Source: Sphingosinicella sp. YJ22 (lineage in GTDB: Bacteria > Pseudomonadota > Alphaproteobacteria > Sphingomonadales > Sphingomonadaceae). Taken from it: 64,000 nt of DNA. Location: the NCBI RefSeq assembly GCF_011320075.1, contig NZ_JAANPA010000006.1:31342-95341 (forward strand), read 5' to 3'. The translations under genes were made by a program, and so were the position numbers. Below the pieces are notes generated by a model. That model was given only the letters and a program-made list of their open reading frames with translations. It was not told where the DNA came from and did no database searches. How positions within the stretch are numbered: position 1 is the first letter of the stretch; the number at the start of each line of letters is the position of its first letter. This document shows positions 6,707-15,574 of this stretch, piece by piece.

Positions 6707-9377
6707 GCGAGCTCCGCAAAGCGTGGCGCGAGGCCGCCACCGACGCCTTCGTGACCTCCGCCACGATCACGATCAAAAACGCAGCGCCGAGGCATGAGGC
6801 CAGCACACCCTGGTCGATCGGCCCGGTGCCGAGGACGGACTGGAGCGGGGGCAATGTCATCGCGCCGATCTGAAGCGCAATGGCCGCGCCGACGCCGAGG
6901 AGAAGCCACGGATTGCTCGTGAGCGGCTCGCGCCAGAACGGCCTCCGCTCGCTGCGCATGACGAGGACATAGACATTCTGGAACAGCACCGTGAGAAACA
7001 GGACGCCGTTGCGTGCCTCGTCGATCGTGTGCCCTCGCCCGATCAGCTCGTCCATGAGAAGCAGCGCGACTACGGTCATGGTCAGGGCGGGCGGCAACAA
7101 CAGCGCGATGGCCGATCGGTCGACGATCGGTTCGCGCGGCGAACGCGGCGGGCGTTGCAGTTCATCGCCTTCGCCGCGGCCGAAGCCGAGCATCACATCC
7201 TGCGCCCCGTTGGTTACCAGGTTGGACCAAAGTAACTGCACCGGTGTCAGCGGCATTGGCAGCCCGACCGCCAAAGCGCCGAGGAACATGAAGATTTCCG
7301 CGACTCCAGTGGCGAGCAGGAAGATCACGATCTTGCGAATGTTGGCGTAGGTGATCCGCCCTTCCTCGACGCCCGCCACGATGGACGCGAAGTTGTCGTC
7401 CGCCAGGATCAGGTCCGACGCGCCGCGTGCGACGTCGGTGCCTCCCTTGCCCATGGCGACGCCGACAGCGGCCGCCTGAAGGGCCGGTGCGTCATTCACC
7501 CCGTCACCCGTGACCGCGACCAGCTCGCCAGCGGCGCCCAGAGTGGTGACGATCGCCAGCTTCTGGACCGGATCGATCCGCGCAAAGATTTGGCCGTCCC
7601 GGATCCTGGAGGCGCGCTCCTCCGGGAGGTCGGCGAGCGCATCCAGCATCGCTCCTGTGACCACAGTCTCGGCGCCGGCCGACAGTCCGATCTGGTTGGC
7701 GATATTAAGGGCTGTGGCCGGGTGGTCGCCTGTTATCATGCGAACCGAGATGCCGGCCTCGGCGCATGAAGCGACGGCCGCGGGCACTTCCGGCCGCACC
7801 GGATCGACCAGCGCCACGAACCCGAGAAGCTCAAGGCCGTGAAGCGCACGCTCGGCAGGCTCGCCATCGCCTAGCCTGCGGCTGGCGAGCGCAATCATTC
7901 GATAGCCGGAGGCTGCGAGGGCGTCCGCATGGGCGAGCGCAGTCCCGTCCTCGCCCTTGCACATTGGCAGGACGGTTTCCGGGGCGCCTTTGACGATCAG
8001 CGCGACCGCATCGCCCTCCGTTCGTGCAACCGCCGCGAAACGCCGAACCGGCTCGTACGGCAGCTGCCAGGCCCGCGGCTCGCGAAGTGCGCAGCGAAGC
8101 TCGATGCCGAGCTCACTCGCGAAGTGGAGCAGTGCGGTATCGACGCTGTCCCCGCTCAGGCCACCCTCGGGCGTGACCTGGGCCTCGTTGCACGAAACGG
8201 CGGCATTGCCGATCGCTGCGAGCTGGTCCGAACGCGCCTCTATCGCCCACTCATGGCGCGGGATCAGCTTTCCGTCCGGCAGCAGCACCGTCTCGACCGA
8301 CAAGCGGTTCTGGGTCAGCGTGCCGGTCTTGTCGGTCGCGATGAGGGTGCAGGCACCGAGCCCCTCCACGGCCGGCAACGAGCGCACGATCACATTGCGG
8401 AACGCCATTCGCCGCGTCGCGGCAGCGAGAGCGACGGTCACGGCGATCGGAAGGCCTTCCGGGATCGCTGAAACGGCGAGTGCGACGCTGAGCAGCAGGA
8501 TCTGCTCGACCCTCTCTCCCTGCAGCGTGAGCAAGGCCGCGAGGATGGCGATCAACAGCATGACGCCCAACGCGATCTGCCGTGCCAGCCTGTCGAGGCG
8601 AGTGATCAGTGGCGGTGGCGCGGAGGGCGCTGCGCGCAACGACGCATCGATCCGTCCGAGTTCGGTCTTGCTCCCGGTCGCGACGACAAGGCCACTGCCC
8701 CTGCCTTGAGCGACCATGGTTCCCGCGTGGAGCATGGTCTGACGGTCGCCGACCCCGGCATTCTCCGGCACTCGGGCGAGGCTGCTCTTGGCGACGGGCA
8801 GGGACTCGCCCGTTAGGGATGCCTCGCTGACCATCAGGCCGCTGTCGCTCATCAGGCGCAGGTCGGCAGGAACGGCCATTCCGCTTTCGAGCTCGACGAC
8901 GTCGCCGAACACCAGCTCCGCGGCGTCGATCACGGCGACCTGTCCGCCTCGCCTTACCCGAGCTTCGTGCCGGATGAGCTCTTGCAGCGCAGCCATGCTC
9001 GTTTCGGCGCGCCGCTCCTGAGCGGTACCGATCGCTGCGTTGAGGAGCAGGACGATGCCGATGAACAGCGCGTCGGTGCGATCGCCGATCAGCAACGAAA
9101 CGATCGTCGCGGCGAGCAGCAGGTAGATGAGCGGGCTGCGGAACTGGCGCAGGAACAGGTGCACGAGGCTTGGCCGCCGAGCTTCAGGAAGCGTGTTGGG
9201 GCCGAGTTCGGCCAGCCGCCGCGCCGACTCCTCAGGTGCCAGTCCCTCCGGCGAGGAGTTGGCAACGCCCAGGCACTGCTCGGCGCTCATCGCATGCCAC
9301 GCGGCTGTCCTAGCGTCGGAGCCCTGTTTCCACCGCTGCATCGGCCCTGCCTGTGCCGCCGCCGGATCCCGAACCAT
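6681..9377 (-). CDS. P-type (P2, Ca2+/Mn2+-like) cation-transporting ATPase
   Basis: An 898-residue membrane pump. It has an N-terminal cation ATPase domain (SAEQCLGVANSSPEGL...LGPNTL), an actuator motif (LTGESLPV), the phosphorylation site DKTGTLTQNR, the nucleotide-domain KGAPE, and the hinge TGDGVNDAPAL. The transmembrane motif VSAIPEGLPIAVTVAL and the six C-terminal hydrophobic segments match the SERCA/PMR1-like branch. It uses ATP to export or sequester cations such as Ca2+, Mn2+ or Na+. The start is taken as ATG at 9377, with AGGTGA eight bases upstream; a GTG at 9389 is also possible. Confidence 0.9.
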   Translation of the reverse strand: MVRDPAAAQAGPMQRWKQGSDARTAAWHAMSAEQCLGVANSSPEGLAPEESARRLAELGPNTLPEARRPSLVHLFLRQFRSPLIYLLLAATIVSLLIGDRTDALFIGIVLLLNAAIGTAQERRAETSMAALQELIRHEARVRRGGQVAVIDAAELVFGDVVELESGMAVPADLRLMSDSGLMVSEASLTGESLPVAKSSLARVPENAGVGDRQTMLHAGTMVAQGRGSGLVVATGSKTELGRIDASLRAAPSAPPPLITRLDRLARQIALGVMLLIAILAALLTLQGERVEQILLLSVALAVSAIPEGLPIAVTVALAAATRRMAFRNVIVRSLPAVEGLGACTLIATDKTGTLTQNRLSVETVLLPDGKLIPRHEWAIEARSDQLAAIGNAAVSCNEAQVTPEGGLSGDSVDTALLHFASELGIELRCALREPRAWQLPYEPVRRFAAVARTEGDAVALIVKGAPETVLPMCKGEDGTALAHADALAASGYRMIALASRRLGDGEPAERALHGLELLGFVALVDPVRPEVPAAVASCAEAGISVRMITGDHPATALNIANQIGLSAGAETVVTGAMLDALADLPEERASRIRDGQIFARIDPVQKLAIVTTLGAAGELVAVTGDGVNDAPALQAAAVGVAMGKGGTDVARGASDLILADDNFASIVAGVEEGRITYANIRKIVIFLLATGVAEIFMFLGALAVGLPMPLTPVQLLWSNLVTNGAQDVMLGFGRGEGDELQRPPRSPREPIVDRSAIALLLPPALTMTVVALLLMDELIGRGHTIDEARNGVLFLTVLFQNVYVLVMRSERRPFWREPLTSNPWLLLGVGAAIALQIGAMTLPPLQSVLGTGPIDQGVLASCLGAAFLIVIVAEVTKASVAASRHALRSSLSRPRRGE

Positions 9378-9447
9378 AAGTAAGGTCACCTAGCGACGGC
9401 GGGGTTTTCGCGGGGGCATGTTTTCCGTTGGAACGACGGAGAGACCA

Positions 9448-10524
9448 ATGCCTGAGAAGATGAAGGCTGCAATCTTCCTGGAGCCCGGCCGCATCGTCCT
9501 CGGCGAGAAGCCGATCCCCGACGTGGGCCCGCTCGACGCGCTGATCCGCGTCACCACGACCACGATCTGCGGCACCGACGTGCACATCCTGAAAGGGGAA
9601 TATCCGGTCGCTTCCGGCCTCACCGTCGGTCACGAGCCCGTCGGCATTATCGAGAAGCTCGGCTCTGCGGTCAGGGGCTATGAGGAGGGTCAGCGCGTCA
9701 TCGCCGGGGCGATCACTCCGTCAGGCTGGTCGAATGCGTCGCTCGCCGGGTGTCACGCCCAGTGCGGGGCGGGCACGAGGCACGGCTGGAAGGCGATCGG
9801 CGGCTGGCGGTTCGGCAACACGATCGACGGAGCCCAGGCCGAATATCTGCTCGTCCCTGATGCCATGGCCAATCTCGCGCCGGTGCCGGAGGGTCTCACC
9901 GACGAACAGGTGCTCATGTGCCCCGACATCATGTCGACCGGTTTCGGCGGCGCGGAGGCCGGTCGAATCCGCATTGGCGACACCGTGGCGATATTCGCGC
10001 AAGGCCCGATCGGTCTCTGCGCGACCGCGGGCGCCCGGCTGATGGGCGCCTCGACCATCATCGGCGTCGAGGCCGTGCCGGAACGCGCCGAGATCGCCCG
10101 GCGCATGGGTGCTGACCATGTGATCGATTTTACAAAGTCCGATCCGGTGGACGAAATCATGCGGATCACCGATGGTCGAGGCGTCGACGTCGCGATCGAG
10201 GCGCTCGGCCGCCAGGAGACCTTCGAGGCCGCGCTGAGCGTCCTTCGGCCGGCCGGGACATTGTCCTCGCTCGGTGTCTATTCAGCCGACCTCAAGATCC
10301 CGCTCGAGGCGTTCGCGGCGGGGCTGGGCGATCACAAGATCGTGACCACGCTCTGCCCGGGCGGGAAGGAACGGATGCGCCGGCTGATGGCTGTGGTCGC
10401 ATCGGGCCGGATCGATACCGCGCCCCTCGTCACCCACCGGTTCTCGCTCGACGACATCGAAACGGCCTACGACCTGTTCGCGCATCAAAGGGACGGTGTG
10501 CTGAAAGTGGCGATCCACCCATAG
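9448..10524 (+). CDS. Zinc-dependent alcohol dehydrogenase (medium-chain, tetrameric secondary-ADH type)
   Basis: A 358-residue medium-chain dehydrogenase. The catalytic zinc set of the Thermoanaerobacter/Clostridium secondary ADH group is present: Cys in TICGTDVH, His-Glu in VGHEPVGI and Asp in CPDIMSTG. The four-cysteine structural zinc lobe is absent. A Rossmann motif (AIFAQGPIGLCATAGARLMG) follows. It interconverts alcohols and aldehydes or ketones using NAD(P)H. The start is ATG at 9448, with GGAGAG just upstream. It is divergent from the cation ATPase. Substrate cannot be read from sequence. Confidence 0.88.
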   Translation: MPEKMKAAIFLEPGRIVLGEKPIPDVGPLDALIRVTTTTICGTDVHILKGEYPVASGLTVGHEPVGIIEKLGSAVRGYEEGQRVIAGAITPSGWSNASLAGCHAQCGAGTRHGWKAIGGWRFGNTIDGAQAEYLLVPDAMANLAPVPEGLTDEQVLMCPDIMSTGFGGAEAGRIRIGDTVAIFAQGPIGLCATAGARLMGASTIIGVEAVPERAEIARRMGADHVIDFTKSDPVDEIMRITDGRGVDVAIEALGRQETFEAALSVLRPAGTLSSLGVYSADLKIPLEAFAAGLGDHKIVTTLCPGGKERMRRLMAVVASGRIDTAPLVTHRFSLDDIETAYDLFAHQRDGVLKVAIHP

Positions 10525-10556
10525 CTCACGGGTTGCTTTCGCCCTGGCATGCCGGA

Positions 10557-10982
10557 TCACACTCGTCGGAGTAGCCCGACGACCCGGATGAGGAAGGCCG
10601 TCGACCAGCCGATCATGATGATGCCGTTTATCCCCTCGATGGCGGAGACGAGCCGCCACTCCTGGGCCATCACCTCGTCATCGTAGCCGATCGCGCCGTA
10701 GGTGATGGTCGAGAAATAGACCGCGTCGCGAAGCTCCCCGATGGCGCCGATCACGAGGTAGAGAAAGCCGTAGATCCAGATCTCCACCCCGTGGAGCCCG
10801 ATGAGGGCGAGGATCGCGAACAGTAGAAGTCCGAGTCCCCAAAGCGAGTCGGGGTGCATGTGGCCGGCTCCTTCCTGCCGCGTCTCGAGACGCAGCAGCC
10901 GCGCGAGCAGGATCAGTCCGGCGCCGTGGATGAGCACGGTCACCGTCACCATCAAGGTTGCCAGGGCGAGCTCGCGGATCAT
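10557..10982 (-). CDS. Small two-TM ion channel family protein
   Basis: A 141-residue inner-membrane protein with four hydrophobic stretches. Between the last two lies a pore-like loop, VYFSTITYGAIGYDDE, resembling the Ion_trans_2 (potassium channel) pore but with TYGAIGYDD in place of the canonical TVGYGD filter. Selectivity for potassium is therefore uncertain. The start at 10982 has a FixJ-box-like site 36 bases upstream. It is convergent with the alcohol dehydrogenase gene. Confidence 0.78.
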   Translation of the reverse strand: MIRELALATLMVTVTVLIHGAGLILLARLLRLETRQEGAGHMHPDSLWGLGLLLFAILALIGLHGVEIWIYGFLYLVIGAIGELRDAVYFSTITYGAIGYDDEVMAQEWRLVSAIEGINGIIMIGWSTAFLIRVVGLLRRV

Positions 10983-11017
10983 GGGGGACAGTCATCGCGC
11001 GCCGGCGCGTGAGTTCA

Positions 11018-11034
11018 TTACGTAGCTGTCCGTA
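11018..11034 (+). promoter_or_regulatory. FixJ-box-like site TTACGTAGCTGTCCGTA
   Basis: A copy of the TACGYA...CC(C)STA motif, 36 bases upstream of the ion channel start. A related GGTAGTTTTCCC at 11092-11103 is a weaker candidate before the erythromycin-esterase remnant. Confidence 0.4.
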
Positions 11035-11215
11035 TGGCCCCGCCTGGGCCCGACGTAGCCTTGATGGACCAGGGAAGGAGGCGAGGATGAAGGTAGTTTT
11101 CCCAGGGATCGCGTGATCGATATGTCCTAATCGATCTTCTCTAAAGGCTGCACCAAGCCCCGGATTCAATCGTCCGCGGTCCCGGCCGCCGGCGAGCCGT
11201 TGCCGCATTCCACCG

Positions 11216-11383
11216 ACGCAGAGGCATGGCACGTCCGAATTCTACCGCGCGCGAGCCGCCATCACGCGCCCGCTGATCGAGCGCCACGATTTCAACCTGG
11301 TCGTGGTGGAGGCCGACTGGCCCGAACGCTCCCTACGGAAAAGCCTCGAAGCGGGGGTTGAACAATCACAGCCTAGGCCTTAG
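11216..11383 (+). pseudogene. Erythromycin esterase-family gene remnant
   Basis: Within the 438-base stretch between the ion channel and the his regulator, one plus-strand frame reads [17 protein letters not shown] then [12 protein letters not shown]. This is the conserved core of erythromycin esterase-like proteins (usually about 400 residues or more), which include a catalytic His in the HGTxEF motif. There is no start codon in a fitting position, and the reading stops at TAG 11381-11383 soon after losing similarity. Only about 50 codons survive. The rest of 10983-11420 holds regulatory-looking sequence but no gene that I can support. Confidence 0.6.
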
Positions 11384-11389
11384 CTGCGC

Positions 11390-11415
11390 GTTCCACTGTA
11401 TTAGCACGTTGGAAC
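11390..11415. promoter_or_regulatory. Inverted repeat GTTCCA-N14-TGGAAC, candidate his-operon operator
   Basis: Perfect six-base arms at 11390-11395 and 11410-11415, directly before the ATG of the TrpR-like regulator. The spacer contains TATTAG, which could be a -10 element. A TrpR-family dimer could bind here and repress the operon; this is inference from position and symmetry. Confidence 0.35.
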
Positions 11416-11420
11416 AAGCT

Positions 11421-11747
11421 ATGCCCGACTCACCTTCGCTGACGCCGACGAAAGACCTGGATCGGCTGACAGACGACCTGTGCGCGGCGCTGTTGACTCC
11501 GGGAAGCGTGGACGAGATGCGGCGCCTGCTGGTCGACCTGTGCACGCCCGCGGAGATCCGAACTCTCGCCGAGCGGTGGCAAGTGGCCCGCCTGCTCGAC
11601 GGGGACGAACTTTCCTACCGAGAAATCCAGGAGGCGACGGGAGTCAGCACGACGACTGTCGTGCGAGTGGCGCGCTTTCTGAAGCAGGAGCCGCATCGGG
11701 GGTACCGGCGAGCGCTGGATGCGCTGGAGGCCGGCGATGCTCGCTGA
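11421..11747 (+). CDS. TrpR-like (YerC/YecD family) transcriptional regulator of the his operon
   Basis: A 108-residue all-helical protein with the YerC/YecD form of the TrpR fold: LCAALLTPGSVDEMRRLLVDLCTPAEIRTLAERW, then a helix-turn-helix, LSYREIQEATGVSTTTVVRVARFL. It is the first gene of the operon, and its stop overlaps the hisG start by 11 bases. TrpR-family proteins next to his genes have been proposed as histidine-biosynthesis repressors, so it probably senses histidine or an intermediate and acts on the inverted repeat at 11390-11415. An upstream ATG at 11358 in the same frame adds 21 residues without homology and lies ahead of the palindrome. Confidence 0.82.
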   Translation: MPDSPSLTPTKDLDRLTDDLCAALLTPGSVDEMRRLLVDLCTPAEIRTLAERWQVARLLDGDELSYREIQEATGVSTTTVVRVARFLKQEPHRGYRRALDALEAGDAR

Positions 11748-12627
11748 TTCCGCGCGCCTGCACATCGCCATTCAGAAGTCGGGCAGGCTGTCCGAGCTTA
11801 GCCGCGCCTTGCTGCGCGACGCCGGTCTCAGAATCCAAAACGGCAAGAACGAGCTTGCGGCACGAGTGGAGAATTATCCGGCCGACCTGATGTTCGTCCG
11901 CGACGACGACATCCCGACGTTCGTCGCGGACGGCGTGTGCGAGCTTGGCGTCGTGGGCGGCAATGTGCTTCGCGAGTTCGAGCTAGGAGAAGCCGATCCT
12001 CGCTGTGAAATTGTCGCAGAGCTCGGCTTTGGCCGCTGCACGCTGAAGCTCGCCGCTCCCGAGAACACCCCTTGGGAAGGCGTCGCATCTCTCGAGGGCG
12101 CACGGATTGCGACCTCCTACCCGCGGATTCTCCAGCGGTTCCTGGAGGAGGGACAAATCAAGGCGACCGTGGTCAAGATGAACGGCGCCGTGGAGCTCGC
12201 GCCGCGGCTCCAAATCGCGCCCTTCATCTGCGACCTCGTATCCACGGGAGCAACCCTCGAGGCGAACGGCCTGCGTCCGGTGGAGACGGTGTTCGAGAGC
12301 GAAGCCGTGCTCGTGCGTAGCCGCAAGCCGGTCTCCCAGGCGAGAGAGGAGCAGGTGGCCGGGCTTCTCAGCCGCATCGACGGCGTGCTCGCCACGAAGG
12401 AGGCCAAGTACATCATGTTGAACGCGCCTGAGGAGGCGCTGTCGGCGATCAGCGCGCTTCTGCCGGGCGCCGAGGCGCCGACGATCCTGCCGCTCCACCA
12501 GCGGCCGGGCCATTTCGCCGTCCACGCGGTCTGCCAGGAGTCCGTTTTCTGGGAGACCCTCCAGAAGCTGAAGGCCACCGGCGCGTCGGCGATCCTCGTC
12601 CTCCCCATCGAAAAGATGATGCTGTGA
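11737..12627 (+). CDS. hisG: ATP phosphoribosyltransferase, long form
   Basis: The first enzyme of histidine biosynthesis, joining ATP and PRPP. At 296 residues it is the long HisG with a C-terminal ACT-like regulatory domain (about residues 225-296, ending SAILVLPIEKMM). It does not need HisZ; many other alphaproteobacteria use short HisG plus HisZ. Visible motifs are IAIQKSGRL at the N-terminus, DLMFVRDDDIPTFVADGVCELGVVG, and the PRPP-binding ELAPRLQIAPFICDLVSTGATL region. The start is ATG at 11737, overlapping the regulator gene. The stop overlaps hisD (GTGA). The ACT domain implies histidine feedback inhibition. Confidence 0.95.
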   Translation: MLADSARLHIAIQKSGRLSELSRALLRDAGLRIQNGKNELAARVENYPADLMFVRDDDIPTFVADGVCELGVVGGNVLREFELGEADPRCEIVAELGFGRCTLKLAAPENTPWEGVASLEGARIATSYPRILQRFLEEGQIKATVVKMNGAVELAPRLQIAPFICDLVSTGATLEANGLRPVETVFESEAVLVRSRKPVSQAREEQVAGLLSRIDGVLATKEAKYIMLNAPEEALSAISALLPGAEAPTILPLHQRPGHFAVHAVCQESVFWETLQKLKATGASAILVLPIEKMML

Positions 12628-13922
12628 AGATTCTCGACTGGAACAGGCTCGACGCGATCGGGCGAAGGGAGGCGCTTTCCCGGCCGGCGCAGCGCGGCGA
12701 CCCCGCCCTGCAGCAGGCGGTGCGCGCCATCGTCGAGCGGGTGCGCGGCGGCGGCTGGGACGCCCTCGTTGCCGAGGCCCAGCGGCTGGACGGCGCTCCG
12801 CCGCGGCTCGAGCCGGTCGCTCCGGCGGCGGCCGAGGCGCGCAGGCTGCTGGAGCGGGAGCAGGTGGAGGCGATCCAACTTGCCGCGCGCAACATCGCCC
12901 TGTTCCACGAGCGCAGCCGCCCCGCCGACATCGCGGTCGAGACGCTTCCGGGCCTCACGGTCCGCAAGGTGTGGCGGGCGATCGACCGTGTCGGCCTCTA
13001 TGTGCCCGGCGGAAAGACGCCGCTCTTCTCGTCGCTGCTGATGCTGGCCCTGCCGGCGCGTGCGGCAGGAGTCGGCGATCTTGTCACGGTGACCCCGCCG
13101 CGGCGGCAGGGCGGGCTCGACCCGGCGGTGGCGGTGGCGGCGGAGCTTTGCGGGATCGAGACGATCTGGACCGTCGGAGGCGCCCAGGCGATCGCAGCGC
13201 TGGCCTTCGGCGCCGGCGCGATTCCTGCGGTCGCCAAGATCTGCGGACCCGGCAACGCCTGGGTTGCCGAGGCCAAGAGTTACATCGCATCGCTGCCCGG
13301 CGGCCCGGCCATCGATCTTCCCGCCGGCCCCAGCGAGTTGTTCGTGATCGCCGACCGCAGCGCCGACCCGGCGACGGTCGCCGCCGACCTGCTCAGCCAG
13401 GCCGAGCACGACGCCGCGGCCCAGGTCCTGCTCGCGACGGATTCCGAGGAGATGGCGGACGAGGTTCTGGCCGAGGTCCGCGCGCAGGCGGCGTTGCTGC
13501 CGAGGCGCGAGGCCGTGAACGGCGCGCTCGCCAATGCCCGGATCATCCTTACTGCAGGCATCGGCCATGCCGTGGAGATCGCCAACAGCTACGCGCCCGA
13601 GCATCTGTCGCTTGCCGTGGACAATGCCGACGCCCTCGTTGCGCGCATCCACAACGCCGGCGCGGTCTTTGCCGGGCGCAGCGCGGCGGAGACGATCGGC
13701 GACTATCTCGCCGGCTCGAGCCATGTGCTCCCGACCGACGGAGCGGCGCGGGCGTGGAGCGGCGTATCCGTCCACACATTCCTCAGGTCGATGACCGTTC
13801 AGACGCTGACCGCTAAGGCCGCGGATCGCGTGGCGGGGCCGGCGGCGCTGCTGGCTCGGCTCGAGGGCCTCGAGGCGCACGCCCGAGCCGCCGAGGCGCG
13901 CCGGGAAAGGACGGCCGCATGA
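12624..13922 (+). CDS. hisD: Histidinol dehydrogenase
   Basis: A 432-residue zinc enzyme that oxidises L-histidinol to L-histidine in two NAD-dependent steps, the last reactions of the pathway. Signature stretches are present: VGLYVPGGKTPLFSS, KICGPGNAWVAEAK, IDLPAGPSELFVIAD, LLSQAEHDAAAQ (metal and substrate ligands) and SYAPEHLSLAV. Length matches the family. It begins with GTG overlapping the hisG stop, and its own stop overlaps the ATG of the hisC-hisB fusion by four bases. Confidence 0.96.
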   Translation: MKILDWNRLDAIGRREALSRPAQRGDPALQQAVRAIVERVRGGGWDALVAEAQRLDGAPPRLEPVAPAAAEARRLLEREQVEAIQLAARNIALFHERSRPADIAVETLPGLTVRKVWRAIDRVGLYVPGGKTPLFSSLLMLALPARAAGVGDLVTVTPPRRQGGLDPAVAVAAELCGIETIWTVGGAQAIAALAFGAGAIPAVAKICGPGNAWVAEAKSYIASLPGGPAIDLPAGPSELFVIADRSADPATVAADLLSQAEHDAAAQVLLATDSEEMADEVLAEVRAQAALLPRREAVNGALANARIILTAGIGHAVEIANSYAPEHLSLAVDNADALVARIHNAGAVFAGRSAAETIGDYLAGSSHVLPTDGAARAWSGVSVHTFLRSMTVQTLTAKAADRVAGPAALLARLEGLEAHARAAEARRERTAA

Positions 13923-15574
13923 GCGCGCTCGCCCTGCGCCTCGCGCGCCCCGAAGTGCTCGCTCTGCCGCCGTTCGACATCGGTGTTCGTGCCGTCGCGG
14001 GCCTGGCGGACGTCATCAGCCTCGACGCCAACGAGAACCCGTTCCAGCCGCTCGGCTCGTCGGGGCTCGACGTGGGCATCAACCGCTATCCCGAGCCGCA
14101 GCCGTCGCGCCTCCTTCAGGTCATGGCTGGCCTCTACGGGGTGGCTCCGGGCGAGCTGGTCGTGACCCGCGGGGCCGACGACGCGATCGACCTGCTCGTC
14201 CGCGCCTTCTGCCGTGCCGGCGAGGATTGCGTGCTGGTCGCGACCCCGACCTTCTCGGCCTACGCCCACTTCGCCCGGCTCCAGGGCGCCCGCGTCGCCG
14301 AGACGAAGCTCACACCGGACTTCGATCTCGATCCCGCCGCCTTCATCGCTGCTGCGCGGGCGGAGGCTGGGCTGAAGCTCGCCTTCATCTGCTCGCCGAA
14401 CAACCCGACCGGGAACCCGGTGCCGACGCGCCAAGTGCTGGAGATCGCCGACGCCCTGTCCGACACGATCGTCGTTCTCGACGAGGCCTATATCGAGTTC
14501 TCGGAGCTGGAGAGCCTCGCCGCCGAGGCGGCGAAGCGGCCGAACCTGGTGGTGCTCCGCACGCTCTCCAAGGCGTACGGCCTCGCCGGCGCCCGGATCG
14601 GCTCGGCCATCGCCAATGCCGGGCTGATCGGGGTGCTTCGGCGGGCGCTTCCGCCTTACCCGTTGCCGACCTTGTCGATCGAAGCCGCGCTCACGGCGCT
14701 GGCGCCGGCGCGGCGCACGGTTCACGAGGAGCGGATCGAGCGGATCAAGGCGGAGCGGTCGCGCGTCGCCGAGCGCATCGCGGCGTCGCCGCTGGTGCGC
14801 AAGGTGCGCAGCGGCGGCGGCAATTTCCTATTCCTCGAGGTGGAGGATGCGCCGGCTCTGGCGCGGCGGCTCGATCAGCGCGGGATCCGCGTCCGCTTCC
14901 GCGAGAATGCCGCGCGTGGCGGCGTCCGCGTCACCATCGGCACAAGCGAGGAGAATGACGCGGCGCTGTCGGCGTTTGGACTCGACATAGAGGCTCGTCC
15001 GTCCCGCCGTGCGGAAATCGCCCGCGACACCAGCGAGACGCGCATCGCGGTCGCCCTTGACCTCGACCGGCCAGGTCCGCGGCGGATCGGCACCGGCATC
15101 GCCTTTTACGACCACATGCTCGACCAGGTCGCCGCCCATGGCGGCTTCTCGCTGATCCTGTCGTGCGACGGCGACGTCGAGGTCGACGGCCACCACAGCA
15201 TCGAGGATTGCGCCATCGCTTTCGGCACGGCCTTGGCGCGCGCGCTCGGCGAGCGCCGCGGCATCGGCCGGTTCGGCTTCGCTCTGCCGATGGACGAGGC
15301 CGAGGCCCAGGTGCTGGTCGATCTCTCCGGCCGGCCGTCCAGCGTCTTCGAAGGGTCGTTCGCGGCCAGCCATATCGGCGCCTATCCGACCGAGATGACC
15401 GCCCACGTCTTCCGTTCGCTGGCCGACAGCCTCGGCGCGTCGATCCATGTCCGGGTCTCGGGCGAGAACGACCACCACAAGACCGAGGCGTGCTTCAAGG
15501 CCTTGGGCCGATCGCTGCGCCAGGCGATCCGGCTCGAAGGCGATTCCGTGCCCAGCACGAAGGGCATGTTGTGA
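13919..15574 (+). CDS. hisC-hisB: HisC-HisB fusion: histidinol-phosphate aminotransferase / imidazoleglycerol-phosphate dehydratase
   Basis: One uninterrupted 551-residue frame carries two pathway enzymes. Residues 1-355 are a class II aminotransferase, HisC: SLDANENPF near 37, ICSPNNPTGNP near 160, VVLDEAYIEF near 183, and RTLSKAYGLAGARIG with the PLP lysine at residue 218. Residues 356-551 are the HisB dehydratase: AFYDHMLDQVAAHGGF, DGHHSIEDCAIAFG, DEAEAQVLVDLSGR and NDHHKTEACFKALG, all metal-ligand motifs intact. The HAD phosphatase domain that precedes the dehydratase in E. coli HisB is missing. There is no internal stop or likely restart at the junction. Stop overlaps hisH. Both activities should be functional. 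Confidence 0.93.
   Translation: MSALALRLARPEVLALPPFDIGVRAVAGLADVISLDANENPFQPLGSSGLDVGINRYPEPQPSRLLQVMAGLYGVAPGELVVTRGADDAIDLLVRAFCRAGEDCVLVATPTFSAYAHFARLQGARVAETKLTPDFDLDPAAFIAAARAEAGLKLAFICSPNNPTGNPVPTRQVLEIADALSDTIVVLDEAYIEFSELESLAAEAAKRPNLVVLRTLSKAYGLAGARIGSAIANAGLIGVLRRALPPYPLPTLSIEAALTALAPARRTVHEERIERIKAERSRVAERIAASPLVRKVRSGGGNFLFLEVEDAPALARRLDQRGIRVRFRENAARGGVRVTIGTSEENDAALSAFGLDIEARPSRRAEIARDTSETRIAVALDLDRPGPRRIGTGIAFYDHMLDQVAAHGGFSLILSCDGDVEVDGHHSIEDCAIAFGTALARALGERRGIGRFGFALPMDEAEAQVLVDLSGRPSSVFEGSFAASHIGAYPTEMTAHVFRSLADSLGASIHVRVSGENDHHKTEACFKALGRSLRQAIRLEGDSVPSTKGML

Noticed and set aside
12117..13880. Minus-strand frame of 587 codons opposite hisG and hisD
   Set aside because: It is antisense to two certain genes, Arg/His-rich with no recognisable motif, and typical of GC-rich shadow frames.
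13919..15574. Possibility that hisC and hisB are separate genes with a missed stop
   Set aside because: The frame is open across the junction, both domains are in phase, and no ribosome binding site plus start was found at the boundary.
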